Shown piece after piece: positions 51,593 through 60,834 of a stretch of 64,000 bases of DNA (positions within the stretch are counted from its first letter, which is position 1; the number at the start of each line of letters is the position of its first letter). The stretch covers positions 4,010 through 68,009 of the forward strand of contig JAZKFE010000070.1 of NCBI GenBank assembly GCA_040386595.1, written 5' to 3'. Source of the DNA: JAKFVC01 sp040386595. Lineage in GTDB: Bacteria; Planctomycetota; Planctomycetia; Planctomycetales; Planctomycetaceae. The position numbers and the translations under genes were made by a program. Under the pieces are notes generated by a model that was not told the origin of the DNA, did no database searches, and saw nothing but the letters and a program-made list of their open reading frames with translations.

Positions 51593-53203
51593 TCAATGGT
51601 TCCAGGAAAACTCCAACGAATTACACAGACTCCAGCACATGTCTTCCACGACTTTTGCTCGTTGGTTTTTGGGGCTGTTTTGAAGTTGTTGAGTGAAGTG
51701 TTTCAATTCGGGTGGCGTCGGTCGGCGAGTCAGTGCGACCAAGTAGGCCGCTTCAATACAGGTCGCATCATCGGGCGACATGTTTGAAATCCGACCTGGC
51801 GAATTAATGCCGTTGGCTTCGGTCAATTCACCAATCAGTTTGCTGTTCATGCGAAGCAAGGCTTGGGGGATCGTTCCAGGTTGCTCGGTGAGTTCATTCT
51901 CACCCAGGTCGCCGTATTCTTTGACGAAATCGTTCTCGCGGAAGAAGCGGATCGCGCGAAACAGCAGGTGTGAATTCTGATCGATCGTACCGAGTGACGA
52001 TGCTTGGAGGATTGAGCCAATCACTTGTTCGGGCCGTAGTCGAATCAGCGGAAAGACAGCCCATTGCGCTTTGAGTTCTTCAATCCGAGTTTCGTCTTGT
52101 GCCTGATGAATCGAATCGAGGCGATACGGCTTGGACGCGGCGATGACTTGGATCAGCCGTCGCAAATCGTAATTGTGCTGGCGGAAGTCGGCTCCCAGGA
52201 TGTCGAGCAGATCGGTCTGGCCTTCCGGGGGATCGGGCAGGCCGTCGACCGGATCGATGTATCCTTTGCCAAACATCAGGCCCCAGATGCGGTTGGCGGT
52301 GGCTCGTTCAAACCGGCGATTGTCGGGATGAGTGATCCAGGCGGCGAGTTGCTCGCGGCGTGAACCCGTTTTCGGCAGCCATTCGGCATGGAAGGGGACC
52401 GACGGGGCGATCGTTTCTTCAACTTTGGTCTTACGGTTTTCGACTTTGTAGTCGACATTGGCAAAATCTTGCATGCCCACCAGTGATGTTCGCACCTGTC
52501 CGAAGTAGGCGGCTAAGCCTTGAAAATCGGCTTGTTTCCAACGATCAAACGGATGGTCATGGCATTGGGCACAATCGATCCGCTGGCCGAGGAACGCGCG
52601 GACGCTACGTCCTGCTAGTTTGTTCTCGTCGATGTCATCATTTGCGAAGGCACTGGAGATGAAGTTCGTGGCTGGCACACTGGTCCATAAACCGGTGTCG
52701 GCAATCATGTGCCGGACGAGTTGATCATAGGGTGTCTTTCGCTGCAAATTTTCACGAAGCCAATTCTTGAACCGATCGCGGCGAAAGATCAGGAATTGAC
52801 CATCATCAGTACCCACTAAGCTGCGGGCCAGCCGTTCCGAAAAGTAGTAGCCGAAGCGCGAATCTTTCAAGATTCGCTGCGTCCAACGCTCCAGCCGTTG
52901 CGGTTGTTGGTCGGCTTCGAATTGCCGTAATTCCTCCAGCGAGGGGATCGTTCCCAACAGAGCCAAGGACATCCTTCGGTAGACTTGCAGCTCGGGAGCA
53001 GGTTCTGCCGGCTGAAGCTTTTGTGTCGCCCAAGTCGTTTCAAAAAACTTGTCAACCTGTGCGACCGTCGTCGAGAGCGCTGGAACATCTTCCAGGACGG
53101 GGGCTTTGTTCGATTGGCGCGGGGCTGTTCTCGTCGCGCCGATGACCAGCAGGACGACGCCTAAGGCGACAGCAATCGGCAACCAGCGAACGCGTTTTGG
53201 CAT
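51593..53203 (-). CDS. DUF1549/DUF1553 domain-containing protein
   Basis: 536 aa. A single N-terminal membrane anchor (RWLPIAVALGVVLLVIGATRTA) is followed by DUF1549 (VYRRMSLALLGTIPSLEELRQF, FSERLARSLVGTDDGQ, TPYDQLVRHMIADTGLW, ending GQRIDCAQCHDHPFDRWKQADFQGLAAYF) and DUF1553 (RREQLAAWITHPDNRRFERATANRIWGLMFGKGYIDPVDGLPDPPEG, then LRRLIQVIAASKPYRLDS). CAQCH is a CXXCH-type haem-binding motif. It is shorter than many homologues because the planctomycete cytochrome-c domain is missing. It pairs with the DUF1501 gene 496 bases away. Confidence 0.92.
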   Translation of the reverse strand: MPKRVRWLPIAVALGVVLLVIGATRTAPRQSNKAPVLEDVPALSTTVAQVDKFFETTWATQKLQPAEPAPELQVYRRMSLALLGTIPSLEELRQFEADQQPQRLERWTQRILKDSRFGYYFSERLARSLVGTDDGQFLIFRRDRFKNWLRENLQRKTPYDQLVRHMIADTGLWTSVPATNFISSAFANDDIDENKLAGRSVRAFLGQRIDCAQCHDHPFDRWKQADFQGLAAYFGQVRTSLVGMQDFANVDYKVENRKTKVEETIAPSVPFHAEWLPKTGSRREQLAAWITHPDNRRFERATANRIWGLMFGKGYIDPVDGLPDPPEGQTDLLDILGADFRQHNYDLRRLIQVIAASKPYRLDSIHQAQDETRIEELKAQWAVFPLIRLRPEQVIGSILQASSLGTIDQNSHLLFRAIRFFRENDFVKEYGDLGENELTEQPGTIPQALLRMNSKLIGELTEANGINSPGRISNMSPDDATCIEAAYLVALTRRPTPPELKHFTQQLQNSPKNQRAKVVEDMCWSLCNSLEFSWNH

Positions 53204-53435
53204 AAATGTCGGTCCGAATGCGACGGTGCATTCTGTGGAAGTGGGCTCATCCCTGACAATAACCTGCAATCACTCCCCAGCTAGTACCGACTTGGACCGC
53301 ACGCCGTTTCAAATCTTCGTGAGCCGCGATCTCGAATCAGGTGATGTAATTTCCGAAACGTGGTCTCGCTGACTGCGGTATCATAACGTACTGATCGATC
53401 GACATTGTTTCGATTTGCCGTCTGTGAGCCGTTTT

Positions 53436-54752
53436 ATGGCCGACTTTGATGATCGCAGCTATCCCGTTTCGCTTGCGGCGGAACGTGACTCAGAGCTGCT
53501 ACCTCCCGCTTTCCAAGACGTTACGGAAACTGACGTCACGCTCGATACGGGTGATACGAGCGCTGACGTGAACTTGGTGGCGCCCTCTTCGCTGCCCGAG
53601 TCGCTGGCGGTGCCATCACTGGTTGACCAGTTGGTGGCGAAGGCGCAATGTCCGCATCCGGTGTGGCATCCCTTGCGATTTACGGGTTGGGCGGTGTCGA
53701 TGATTTTTGGGATCGTTACGATGGTGCTGGCCCTGGCCATCCTCGCGGCGATTCCCATCGTGAATTTTATCGCCTTGGGGTATTTAATCGATGTCGAGGG
53801 GCGGGTGGCGCGGTCCGGGAAGTTTCGCGATGCCTTCCCGTTATTGCCGTTGGCCCCGCGCATTGGCTCGTTGGTTATAGGCATCTGGATCTTTTTGTTG
53901 CCGTTAAGGTTGCTGGCCTGGACGGCGGCGGATGCGCGACTGATCAGCCCCGGTTCGGCGGCTGACCGAGGTTGGCATCTGGCGTTGCATGTGTCGATGG
54001 TGCTGGTGACGATCCACATTTGCCTGGCGTTGGCTCGCGGGGGGCGGCTGTCGAGTTTCTTCCGTCCACTGAAGAATGTGCTCTGGTTTTGGAAGCGATG
54101 TCGCGATGCCAGCTATTGGGACCGGGCCGAGCATGCCGTGTGGGAGTTCTTCGCTCGCATTCGCCGGACTCATTTTTTCTGGCTGGGGGTGAAAGGCTGG
54201 GTGGGTGCGTTCTTGTGGCTGGTCGTGCCGACTGCGATTTTTGCTGCCGCGAATAAGCCGAACGGTGGAGCCGCACTGGTCTCGATTGTGGGAGGCGTGC
54301 TGCTGTCTGTCGTGTTTGCCTGGGTTCCCTTGCTCCAGGCCCGCTACGCGGCAGAAGGCCGGCTGTCAGCGTTTAAGGAACTGCGGGCGATCCGCGAACT
54401 CTACCGTCGCGCTCCCCTATGCTGTGGGTTGGCGGTCATCCTGACGTATGCGTTGTCGTTGCCGCTGTTCTTTGCCACGATTGCTCTGCCCCCGCAGGAT
54501 GCTCTGTGGATGGTGACGCCGATCTTTATCGTCAGCATCTTTCCGACCCGCGTCTTCACCGGCTGGGCCTATTATCAGGCAACGCAGCGAGAACACCGGG
54601 CCTGGTTCAGCCTGCGGTTGCTGACCGGTTTAGTACTGATACCGACCTTGATGTCTTACACCTTCCTCTTGTTCTTCACGCAGTTCATTGGAGCCAGCGG
54701 GAAGTGGGTGTTGTTTCAGCATCATGCGTTGCTGTTGCCACGGCCGTTCTAA
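53436..54752 (+). CDS. Polytopic membrane protein of unknown function
   Basis: 438 aa. After an acidic N-terminus (about 70 residues) there are about nine hydrophobic helices, the first two around residues 90-130 (GWAVSMIFGIVTMVLALAILAAIP). The segment FIALGYLIDVEGRVARSGKFRDAFPLL has no family I can name; planctomycetes have a conserved membrane protein of this type. No motif suggests transport or enzyme action. It is divergent from the DUF1549/1553 gene (232-base shared 5' region). Confidence 0.7.
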   Translation: MADFDDRSYPVSLAAERDSELLPPAFQDVTETDVTLDTGDTSADVNLVAPSSLPESLAVPSLVDQLVAKAQCPHPVWHPLRFTGWAVSMIFGIVTMVLALAILAAIPIVNFIALGYLIDVEGRVARSGKFRDAFPLLPLAPRIGSLVIGIWIFLLPLRLLAWTAADARLISPGSAADRGWHLALHVSMVLVTIHICLALARGGRLSSFFRPLKNVLWFWKRCRDASYWDRAEHAVWEFFARIRRTHFFWLGVKGWVGAFLWLVVPTAIFAAANKPNGGAALVSIVGGVLLSVVFAWVPLLQARYAAEGRLSAFKELRAIRELYRRAPLCCGLAVILTYALSLPLFFATIALPPQDALWMVTPIFIVSIFPTRVFTGWAYYQATQREHRAWFSLRLLTGLVLIPTLMSYTFLLFFTQFIGASGKWVLFQHHALLLPRPF

Positions 54753-54765
54753 ATGGGCGCAGCCC

Positions 54766-54833
54766 CGTAGCCAGACTCTCCGAGTCGGGTGTTTTTTCTC
54801 GGAGGGAGACCCGACTCGGAGAGTCTGGCTACG
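54766..54833. repeat. Inverted repeat, GTAGCC class, copy 2
   Basis: Two perfectly matching 25-bp arms (54766-54790 and 54809-54833), sharing GTAGCC and GAGTCGGGT with copy 1, with an 18-base T-rich loop. The right arm contains the TAG stop of the following minus-strand gene (54829-54831). Confidence 0.85.
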
Positions 54834-55359
54834 CGCCGACGCGTGTTTGCAGCTCGGCTGTCGTGTGACTCAATAGCAACTTCAAGTTGGTGTCGAAATA
54901 GTCCTGGTTGTGACCTTGCCAGGCTTTGATTTCCCGGCCTTTGGCGGTGATGAGCCAGATCTCTAGCGGACCGCCAAATGAGGGGAGCAGGAAGTTGAAG
55001 ATCCACCCGCTGATGAATTGTAAGGGGCCGAACAGCAGCAAGGTCCAAATGCCGGGTTGATTTGACTGGTAAGTGGTCTGAATCGTCCCGACTGTGGCCA
55101 ATTTGCATTTCTGCAACGGAAAGGGAACGAATCCAAAGTAAAACCGCGTCTCGAATCGGGTCTCAATGATTTTGGAGATGCGGAAGGTTCCCGTGAAAAT
55201 CAGCGGCATGATGCTCGACAAGATGCGGGCCCACCATTCCATTCCTGGGATAAACAACAGCGGTGCCAGTAGGCAGCCCAAGATTGTCAGGCGGATGGAG
55301 AGATAAGCAGGTGGTGCGAGGTCGATGTTCAGCGGAGGCTTCGGGGGCATGAGCGACAT
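54829..55359 (-). CDS. Membrane protein of unknown function
   Basis: About 176 aa from the ATG at 55359; a longer ATG-started frame reaches 55512 but adds polar residues only. Hydrophobic segments lie at residues 20-55 (LSIRLTILGCLLAPLLFIPG and a second helix) and about 105-130 (IWTLLLFGPLQFISGWIFNFLL), and the C-terminus is polar. I recognise no family. The last codons and the stop lie inside an inverted repeat, so the original 3' end may have been changed by it. Confidence 0.55.
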   Translation of the reverse strand: MSLMPPKPPLNIDLAPPAYLSIRLTILGCLLAPLLFIPGMEWWARILSSIMPLIFTGTFRISKIIETRFETRFYFGFVPFPLQKCKLATVGTIQTTYQSNQPGIWTLLLFGPLQFISGWIFNFLLPSFGGPLEIWLITAKGREIKAWQGHNQDYFDTNLKLLLSHTTAELQTRVGA

Positions 55360-55583
55360 CCAAGGGGCTGCGGGCAAAGCCGGACGAACATAATGACGGA
55401 CACCTTCTGGCAACAAATGTACCGATCTGGAGCGGAAATGGGTTAGGTCAGGATCGCGAAAATTCCCGGTCTCGTGCCCTTGGTCGATATTCTGCGATCC
55501 GCTAACGTGCATCTAACCGAACCCAATCATGATTGGAGTCCGCCGTCGGTTTGTCTGTTTCCCCGTAGAAAAATACTCGTTCG

Positions 55584-56579
55584 ATGCCGCCTAAGTCTGC
55601 TTCTCGCCGCCTGTGGTCTGTCGCCAAATGGTTGCTGCTGATGGTTGTATTGACTGCGGTCGTGGTTCAGGGCTGGAAATTGGGCCGGCAAATCGACTGG
55701 TCGCAAGTCACCATTCGGCCGGGTTGGCTACTGCTTTCCACGTTGTTGTATGTGGTGGGCTGGTTGCCGGCGGTGTGGTTTTGGCGTGAGCTGCTCCGCG
55801 AAGTGGCCGAGCCCGTGTCCTGGTTTGAAGTGACGAAAGCCTACTTCTGCGGCCACCTGGGCAAATACGTTCCCGGGAAAGCGGGAGTCATTTTCATTCG
55901 AGCTGGGATGTTGCAGGCCCACGGCGTACCCCTGGTTCCTGGGGCGTTGTCGGCCGGGTACGAGACATTGGCTTCGATGGCGGCCGGTGCGGCAGTCGGC
56001 GCGGCCTTGTTACCGTTTGCAGTGCCGCCGCAGACGCTGCAAAAAATCCTGGCCTGGATTCCAGGGGGGGCCGCGTTACCCGAACTGATTCCCGTGGTCG
56101 TGCTGATTGGTTCGTTGTGTGGTTTGCGAATCATGTCACAGATGTTTCATCGCATCTTGAAGAAGATGGTTCCGATTGATTCCGGGCGTGGAACGATTCA
56201 GCACTGCTGGGCACGTCAGCCGACCTGGCTGGCGTTCGTCTTGCTGGTGATTGGTTGGTGGATTCACGGGTTGAGCATGGGCTGCACCGTTCAAGCGTTG
56301 TCCCCCGATCCAATCAGTTGGGGCGATTGGCCTCGTTGGACGGCGGCGACGTCGCTCTCGATTGTCCTGGGATTTGCCGCGTTGTTCTCACCGGGGGGGC
56401 TCGGTGTGCGCGAATGGATTCTGATGGAAATCCTCGAACCGGAACTCGGTCCGTTGGCGCTGGTGGCGACGGTGCTGTCGCGGTTTATCTGGCTGGTGGG
56501 CGAATGCGGCGCGGCCGGGATTTTGTATTATTGGCCGTCACGCCGAAAGGAAAACTCGGCGCCCCCACCACCGGTTTGA
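55584..56579 (+). CDS. Lysylphosphatidylglycerol-synthase-type membrane protein (flippase-like)
   Basis: 331 aa with eight or so membrane helices. The family core GYETLASMAAGAAVGAALLPFAV and the C-terminal GFAALFSPGGLGVREWILMEILEP (PGGLGVRE is the UPF0104/MprF-like signature) are present. The PGKAGVIFIRAGML stretch is the equivalent of KxxGxxxR of this family. It has only the membrane half and no aminoacyl-transferase domain, so a flippase role for lipids or lipid-linked molecules is more likely than PG lysylation. An HD-domain gene follows at 56638. Confidence 0.88.
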   Translation: MPPKSASRRLWSVAKWLLLMVVLTAVVVQGWKLGRQIDWSQVTIRPGWLLLSTLLYVVGWLPAVWFWRELLREVAEPVSWFEVTKAYFCGHLGKYVPGKAGVIFIRAGMLQAHGVPLVPGALSAGYETLASMAAGAAVGAALLPFAVPPQTLQKILAWIPGGAALPELIPVVVLIGSLCGLRIMSQMFHRILKKMVPIDSGRGTIQHCWARQPTWLAFVLLVIGWWIHGLSMGCTVQALSPDPISWGDWPRWTAATSLSIVLGFAALFSPGGLGVREWILMEILEPELGPLALVATVLSRFIWLVGECGAAGILYYWPSRRKENSAPPPPV

Positions 56580-56637
56580 CGGATGACTCATTGAGGGCAT
56601 CGCAACCAGAGCACTCGACAGGGAAGGATGTGAAAAA

Positions 56638-57216
56638 ATGTCTCGAGCTGATGATCTCGCCTTGGTTCGCGAGTACACCAAAAATGAGGGTTTGGTCAAA
56701 CATATGCTGGCTGTCGAGGCCGCGGTGCGGGCTTACGCGCGGCATTACGGCGAGGATGAAGAGAAGTGGGGCTCGGTGGGGTTGCTGCATGACTTCGACT
56801 ACGAGCGTTGGCCCAATCCTCCTGATCATCCCCTGCAAGGCTCAAAGATTCTGGCCGAGCGAGGCTATCCGGAAGATGTGATCTATGCCATCAAATCCCA
56901 CGCCGACTATTTGACCGATTGCCCTCGCGTGTCGTTGTTGGACAAAGTGCTTTACGCCTGTGATGAATTGTCGGGATTCATTACCGCTTGTGCCTTAGTG
57001 CGGCCTGGTCGGTTGGAAGGTTTGACGGCGAAGAGTGTCCGGAAGAAGTTGAAACAGCTGTCGTTCGCGGCGAATGTCCATCGCGACGACGTGACCAACG
57101 GCGCCGCCGACCTGGGTGTCGACCTGGATCAGCATATTGACTTCGTCATCGCCGCGCTGCAAAAATCGGCGGAAGAGCTTGACCTGCAACCGGTTGAGGG
57201 TGAATCGGAGGCTTAG
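56638..57216 (+). CDS. HD-domain phosphohydrolase-like protein
   Basis: 192 aa. The His-Asp pair (LLHDFDYERWPNPPDHP, residues about 51-52) and the start NEGLVKHMLAVEAAVRAYARHYGEDEEKWGSVGLLHD, followed by HADYLTDCPRVSLLDKVLYACDELSGFI, match the HD/HDIG superfamily of metal-dependent phosphohydrolases. The substrate is not shown. It is 58 bases from the flippase gene, so perhaps in one transcript; a link to lipid metabolism is only inference. Confidence 0.88.
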   Translation: MSRADDLALVREYTKNEGLVKHMLAVEAAVRAYARHYGEDEEKWGSVGLLHDFDYERWPNPPDHPLQGSKILAERGYPEDVIYAIKSHADYLTDCPRVSLLDKVLYACDELSGFITACALVRPGRLEGLTAKSVRKKLKQLSFAANVHRDDVTNGAADLGVDLDQHIDFVIAALQKSAEELDLQPVEGESEA

Positions 57217-57381
57217 AAAACCAGAAATCGGCGCAGATCCGGCCGATTCTCAGACAACACCGGCGGTCGACTTGTTCTAATAATTGGAGCAGGGAGTGCG
57301 TCGAGACCTCGGCGGGCAGCCGCATTTTCTGCTTGCGACCTGTGCGAACCGAGAAATCGGGCTGGCCTGAAGGGGACCTCT

Positions 57382-58425
57382 GTGTTTGGCTCCACGATTC
57401 CGCTGAAGACGCTGTCGTTCATGTGTCGTTCGATGGCTACGATGTTGCACTCCGGTGTGCCGATCGTGAAGACTGTTTCCACGGTGGCCCGCAATGTGAG
57501 CGGTCCCGCGTGTCAGCGACGGCTGCTGGCGGTGACTGAACAGCTCAAAATGGGTGAGGACGTCCGATCGGCGTTTGCGTCGCAGGAAGGCTACTTCCCC
57601 GACTTATTTCTCGACATGGTGGCCGTAGCGGATGAGACTGGCTCACTGCCGGAAGTGCTGCAAAGCCTGGCCGATCATTACGAAAATCTACTGCGTCTGC
57701 GTCGCGATTTTCTGGGCCAGATTACCTTGCCCGTGCTGCAACTCGTGGCCGCCATCTTCATCATCACCTTCGTGATTTTTGTGTTGGGGGCGATTGCAGA
57801 ATCGCGCGGTGGGGCCCCGATGGATGTGTTTGGCTGGGGGCTGACTGGGACCCGTGGAGCGTTGATCTTCTTTTTCGGCTCCTTCGGTTCGTTTTTCGCG
57901 TTGTTCCTGGTTTACTTATTTACGATTCGCGGTCTACGCCAAGAACGGACCTTGCACACCCTGTTTCTGAAGGTGCCCGTCTTAGGGCAGTGCATGCGAG
58001 CCTTTGCGATTGCGCGTTTTTCCTGGGCATTTGCGTTGACGCAACAGTCGGGGATGCGGATCGTTCCCAGCTTGGAATCGAGCTTAAAGGCGACCGCTAA
58101 CTATGCCTTTATTGGTGCCTCGCCACGGATGTGTGCGCTGATCAAGCAGGGTGAGGATCTCTCCACAGTCATCAACGATTCCGGCTTGTTTACCGTTGAA
58201 TTCGAACAGATGGTCAGTGTGGCCGAGACTTCCGGCACGGTTCCCGAAACGCTGCAGCACCTGAGTCCGCAATTTGAGGAAAGTGCCCGGCGGAGCCTGC
58301 GAGCCTTGGCGATGGCCTTCGGCTGGGTGGTGTGGGCTCTGGTGGCCGGGTTCATCATCTTCGCGATCTTCAGCCTGGCGAGTTTCTACATCGGAATGCT
58401 GAACGACGCCGCCAAGGGACTCTAG
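57382..58425 (+). CDS. Type II secretion/type IV pilus F-like inner-membrane protein
   Basis: 347 aa from GTG with AAGGGG upstream. Two T2SSF domains, each with the family pattern: residues about 1-110 (PLKTLSFMCRSMATMLHSGVPIVKTVSTVARN, MGEDVRSAF, FPDLFLDMVAVADETGSLPEVLQSLADHYEN) and about 205-330 (AFAIARFSWAFALTQQSGMRIVPSLESSLKATAN, VSVAETSGTVPETLQHLS). Three membrane helices separate them or close the chain. This is the inner-membrane platform of type II secretion or type IV pili; no other secretion gene is adjacent. It may serve the DUF1559 pseudopilins elsewhere; this is inference. Confidence 0.9.
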   Translation: MFGSTIPLKTLSFMCRSMATMLHSGVPIVKTVSTVARNVSGPACQRRLLAVTEQLKMGEDVRSAFASQEGYFPDLFLDMVAVADETGSLPEVLQSLADHYENLLRLRRDFLGQITLPVLQLVAAIFIITFVIFVLGAIAESRGGAPMDVFGWGLTGTRGALIFFFGSFGSFFALFLVYLFTIRGLRQERTLHTLFLKVPVLGQCMRAFAIARFSWAFALTQQSGMRIVPSLESSLKATANYAFIGASPRMCALIKQGEDLSTVINDSGLFTVEFEQMVSVAETSGTVPETLQHLSPQFEESARRSLRALAMAFGWVVWALVAGFIIFAIFSLASFYIGMLNDAAKGL

Positions 58426-58449
58426 CGTTCAATCTCGGCCATTGTCTTT

Positions 58450-58733
58450 AGAAGATTGCACTCCTGAGACACGGAGAACACGGAGTTTCAGAAGTCATTA
58501 ACAAAGAGTTTTAGCCACGGATTGACACGGATCAAACACGGATTGGGTCAGCGTCTGTTTGAGTTCTCAGGTAATGCTGAGCCAGTTCTGAATTGTTTTA
58601 ATTGCAACGGCTGTGAATGCGGCTCTCTGCTGTCTTGTTCCGTGTTCCATCCGTGTTTTTCCGTGGCTAAAAAACTCTTCCTGAATGGCTCTTGAAACTC
58701 TGTGTTCTCTGTGTCTCAGTGGTGCAATCTTCT
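58450..58733. repeat. 284-bp inverted-repeat element upstream of tgt
   Basis: Arms of about 95 bp (58450-58543 and 58637-58733) are imperfect inverted copies (AGAAGATTGCAC outside, then GAGACACGGAGAACACGGAG and TTTAGCCACGGA inside). Words of this type recur as dispersed repeats in many bacterial genomes. It overlaps frames going upstream of tgt and explains spurious N-terminal extensions. Confidence 0.85.
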
Positions 58734-58877
58734 GATTGTGGATTCCGGATGCTGAGCTTGCCAGGAGTGTTCTGGCGCCCGGGGAATCCGCTTGCGGCTG
58801 AAATCCTGGGCGGCCCTCGCTACACTGCGGGTTTGCTTTCGATTCTCGAACCACGGCTTTTGCTCCAGGATTTTCCG

Positions 58878-59990
58878 TTGTCCCATTTTCGTTTTGAATT
58901 GCTGGCCACCGATGGTCGCTCGCGGGCGGGGCGTTGGCATACTCCGCATGGCCCGGTGGAAACCCCGGCTTTCATGCCGGTCGGCACTTTGGCGTCGGTC
59001 AAGGGATTAACCCCCGATCAACTGCGTTCCACGGGGGCGCAGATGGTGCTGTCGAATACGTACCATCTGGCACTGCGTCCCGGCTCGGAAATCGTTGCCG
59101 AGATGGGTGGTCTGCATCAATTCATGGGTTGGAATGGCCCGATCCTTACCGACAGCGGGGGATTTCAGGTCTTCAGCCTCGCCAAATTGTCGAAGCTGAC
59201 CGATCAACAAGTGGTTTTTCGCTCGCACTTGGATGGCAGGCTGCTGGAGTTGTCGCCCGAACGTGCCATGTTGATTCAGGAACAGCTCGGTGCCGATTGC
59301 ATCATGTGCCTGGATGAGTGCCCCCCGGCGGATGCTCCCCTGGAGCGCATTCGAGCGGCGGTCGATCGCACGACGGCCTGGGCTAAACGCTGCCGCGATT
59401 CTCATGTGCGGGACGATCAGGCGTTGTTTGGCATCGTGCAAGGGGGCGTCGATCAGGGGATGCGTGAACGGTCGGCGGCTGGGTTGTTGCCGCTGGAGTT
59501 CCCGGGATATGCCATCGGCGGTCTGAGTGTCGGTGAATCTCCTGAGCAGATGTATCAAACCCTGGACTTCAGCACTCCGCTGCTGCCGGTGGAGAAGCCG
59601 CGTTATCTGATGGGAGTGGGGCGTCCGCAGGATTTGGTGGAGGCGGTGTCTCGCGGAATTGACCTGTTTGACTGTGTCATGCCGACTCGTAACGGCCGGA
59701 ACGCCATGGCGTTTACCAGCCAGGGATCGGTCCGGATCCGGAATCAGAAATACCAGCGGGACGGCGGTCCGCTGGACCCGGAGTGCGGTTGCACGGTGTG
59801 TCAAACGTGGTCGCGAGCCTACTTGCGGCATCTCTTTATGGCGAAAGAGATGCTCGGGCCAATTTTGCTTTCGCTCCACAACATCGCATTCTACCAGAAC
59901 TTGGTGCGTGAGATGCGACTCGCTGTCCAGGAGCAGCGGATGGCGGAGTTTCGGGCGGTTCGCCTTGCCCAATGGGAAACTGCCAACTAA
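58878..59990 (+). CDS. tgt: tRNA-guanine transglycosylase (Tgt)
   Basis: About 370 aa. Exchanges guanine-34 for preQ1 in tRNAs with GUN anticodons. Blocks: RAGRWHTPHGPVETPAFMPVGT, MVLSNTYHLALRPG, the catalytic region ILTDSGGFQVFSL, GIVQGGVD, GGLSVGE, and the zinc site CGCTVCQTWSRAYLRHLFMAKEMLGPILLSLHN (Cys-x-Cys-x2-Cys ... His). The start is TTG at 58878 (SHFRFELLATDGRSR), with CCAGGA 9 bases upstream; the longer in-frame ORF runs through the repeat. It precedes yajC and secDF. Confidence 0.95.
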   Translation: MSHFRFELLATDGRSRAGRWHTPHGPVETPAFMPVGTLASVKGLTPDQLRSTGAQMVLSNTYHLALRPGSEIVAEMGGLHQFMGWNGPILTDSGGFQVFSLAKLSKLTDQQVVFRSHLDGRLLELSPERAMLIQEQLGADCIMCLDECPPADAPLERIRAAVDRTTAWAKRCRDSHVRDDQALFGIVQGGVDQGMRERSAAGLLPLEFPGYAIGGLSVGESPEQMYQTLDFSTPLLPVEKPRYLMGVGRPQDLVEAVSRGIDLFDCVMPTRNGRNAMAFTSQGSVRIRNQKYQRDGGPLDPECGCTVCQTWSRAYLRHLFMAKEMLGPILLSLHNIAFYQNLVREMRLAVQEQRMAEFRAVRLAQWETAN

Positions 59991-60156
59991 GATGACCCCT
60001 TGCAAAATCGGGGCCAAGATGACCAGCTTGTGATCGTCCTGCCGGAAATACCGTCGGGATCAGCGAGTTGGTTGGTGTTGGCTGGTACGAAATCGCGGTA
60101 TTTGACGCGGTTCAGTGCGGCTGCGACGGCCTCGATATTGTCATGTCTGGTTGCTG

Positions 60157-60178
60157 CCTAACGTCTAACGTAGGCAGG
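60157..60178. terminator. Small hairpin between tgt and yajC
   Basis: TGCCTA and TAGGCA can pair around ACGTCTAACG in the 287-base interval. It is weak; promoter elements of yajC cannot be assigned. Confidence 0.3.
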
Positions 60179-60277
60179 TGTTAGGTTTGAAGTGATCAGT
60201 TTTTGAATGCCAATCAGGTGTCGTAGAGTGGGGTCGAACGGTTGCGTAACCGTCTTCGATTCCGAAAGGCGTAAGCG

Positions 60278-60640
60278 ATGATGTCGTGGTCGGGCTTAAT
60301 GGTCATTCTCGCAGCGGACGCAGCACCTGCGGCCGATCAGGGATTCTCCCCGTTGCTGCAGATGGCTCCGTTTATTTTGATCGCGGTCCTGTTCTTCGTG
60401 ACAGTCCTCATGCCCAAGTCGAAAGATCAGAAGAATCGACTGGCGCAGTTGGCCAACATGAAGAAGAATGATCGCGTCTTCACCTCGTCGGGGATCATTG
60501 GCACGGTTGCTAATATCTCAGCAGACGGGAAAGAGGTCACTTTGAAGATCGATGATAACGCCAAAATTCGAGTATTCCGGCGAGCCATCGAAGGCTTCTA
60601 TGCTGACTCCACGAGTACCGACGCAACGCCTCCGGCTTAG
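60278..60640 (+). CDS. yajC: Preprotein translocase subunit YajC
   Basis: 120 aa. One membrane helix at about 26-45 (LLQMAPFILIAVLFFVTVLMPKSKDQKN) followed by the cytoplasmic domain RVFTSSGIIGTVANISADGKEVTLKIDDNAKIRVFRRAIEGF, typical YajC. YajC accompanies SecDF in the Sec holotranslocon. ATG ATG at 60278 preceded by AAAGGC; either may be used. It lies between tgt and secDF, the usual order. Confidence 0.94.
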   Translation: MMSWSGLMVILAADAAPAADQGFSPLLQMAPFILIAVLFFVTVLMPKSKDQKNRLAQLANMKKNDRVFTSSGIIGTVANISADGKEVTLKIDDNAKIRVFRRAIEGFYADSTSTDATPPA

Positions 60641-60834
60641 CTGCTCGAACAGCAGGCCGCTGTTGCCTGGGGTCGGACTGATGTTGATCACTCTGACCGC
60701 AAGAATTCCAGACCTGTATTGACCGGCACTCGAGCGTGGCACGTCGTTGTTTAACGCGTGTTTCCCCGGTGTGGTCAACTTCTCATACAACTTGATCGTC
60801 GCGTAGGCCGTTTCCTGTTAAGGAACAGAATTTC

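Noticed and set aside
58692..58877. N-terminal extension of Tgt
   Set aside because: It translates the long inverted repeat; the family start matches the TTG at 58878.
59007..60017. 336-aa minus-strand frame over tgt
   Set aside because: Antisense shadow of a well-supported gene.
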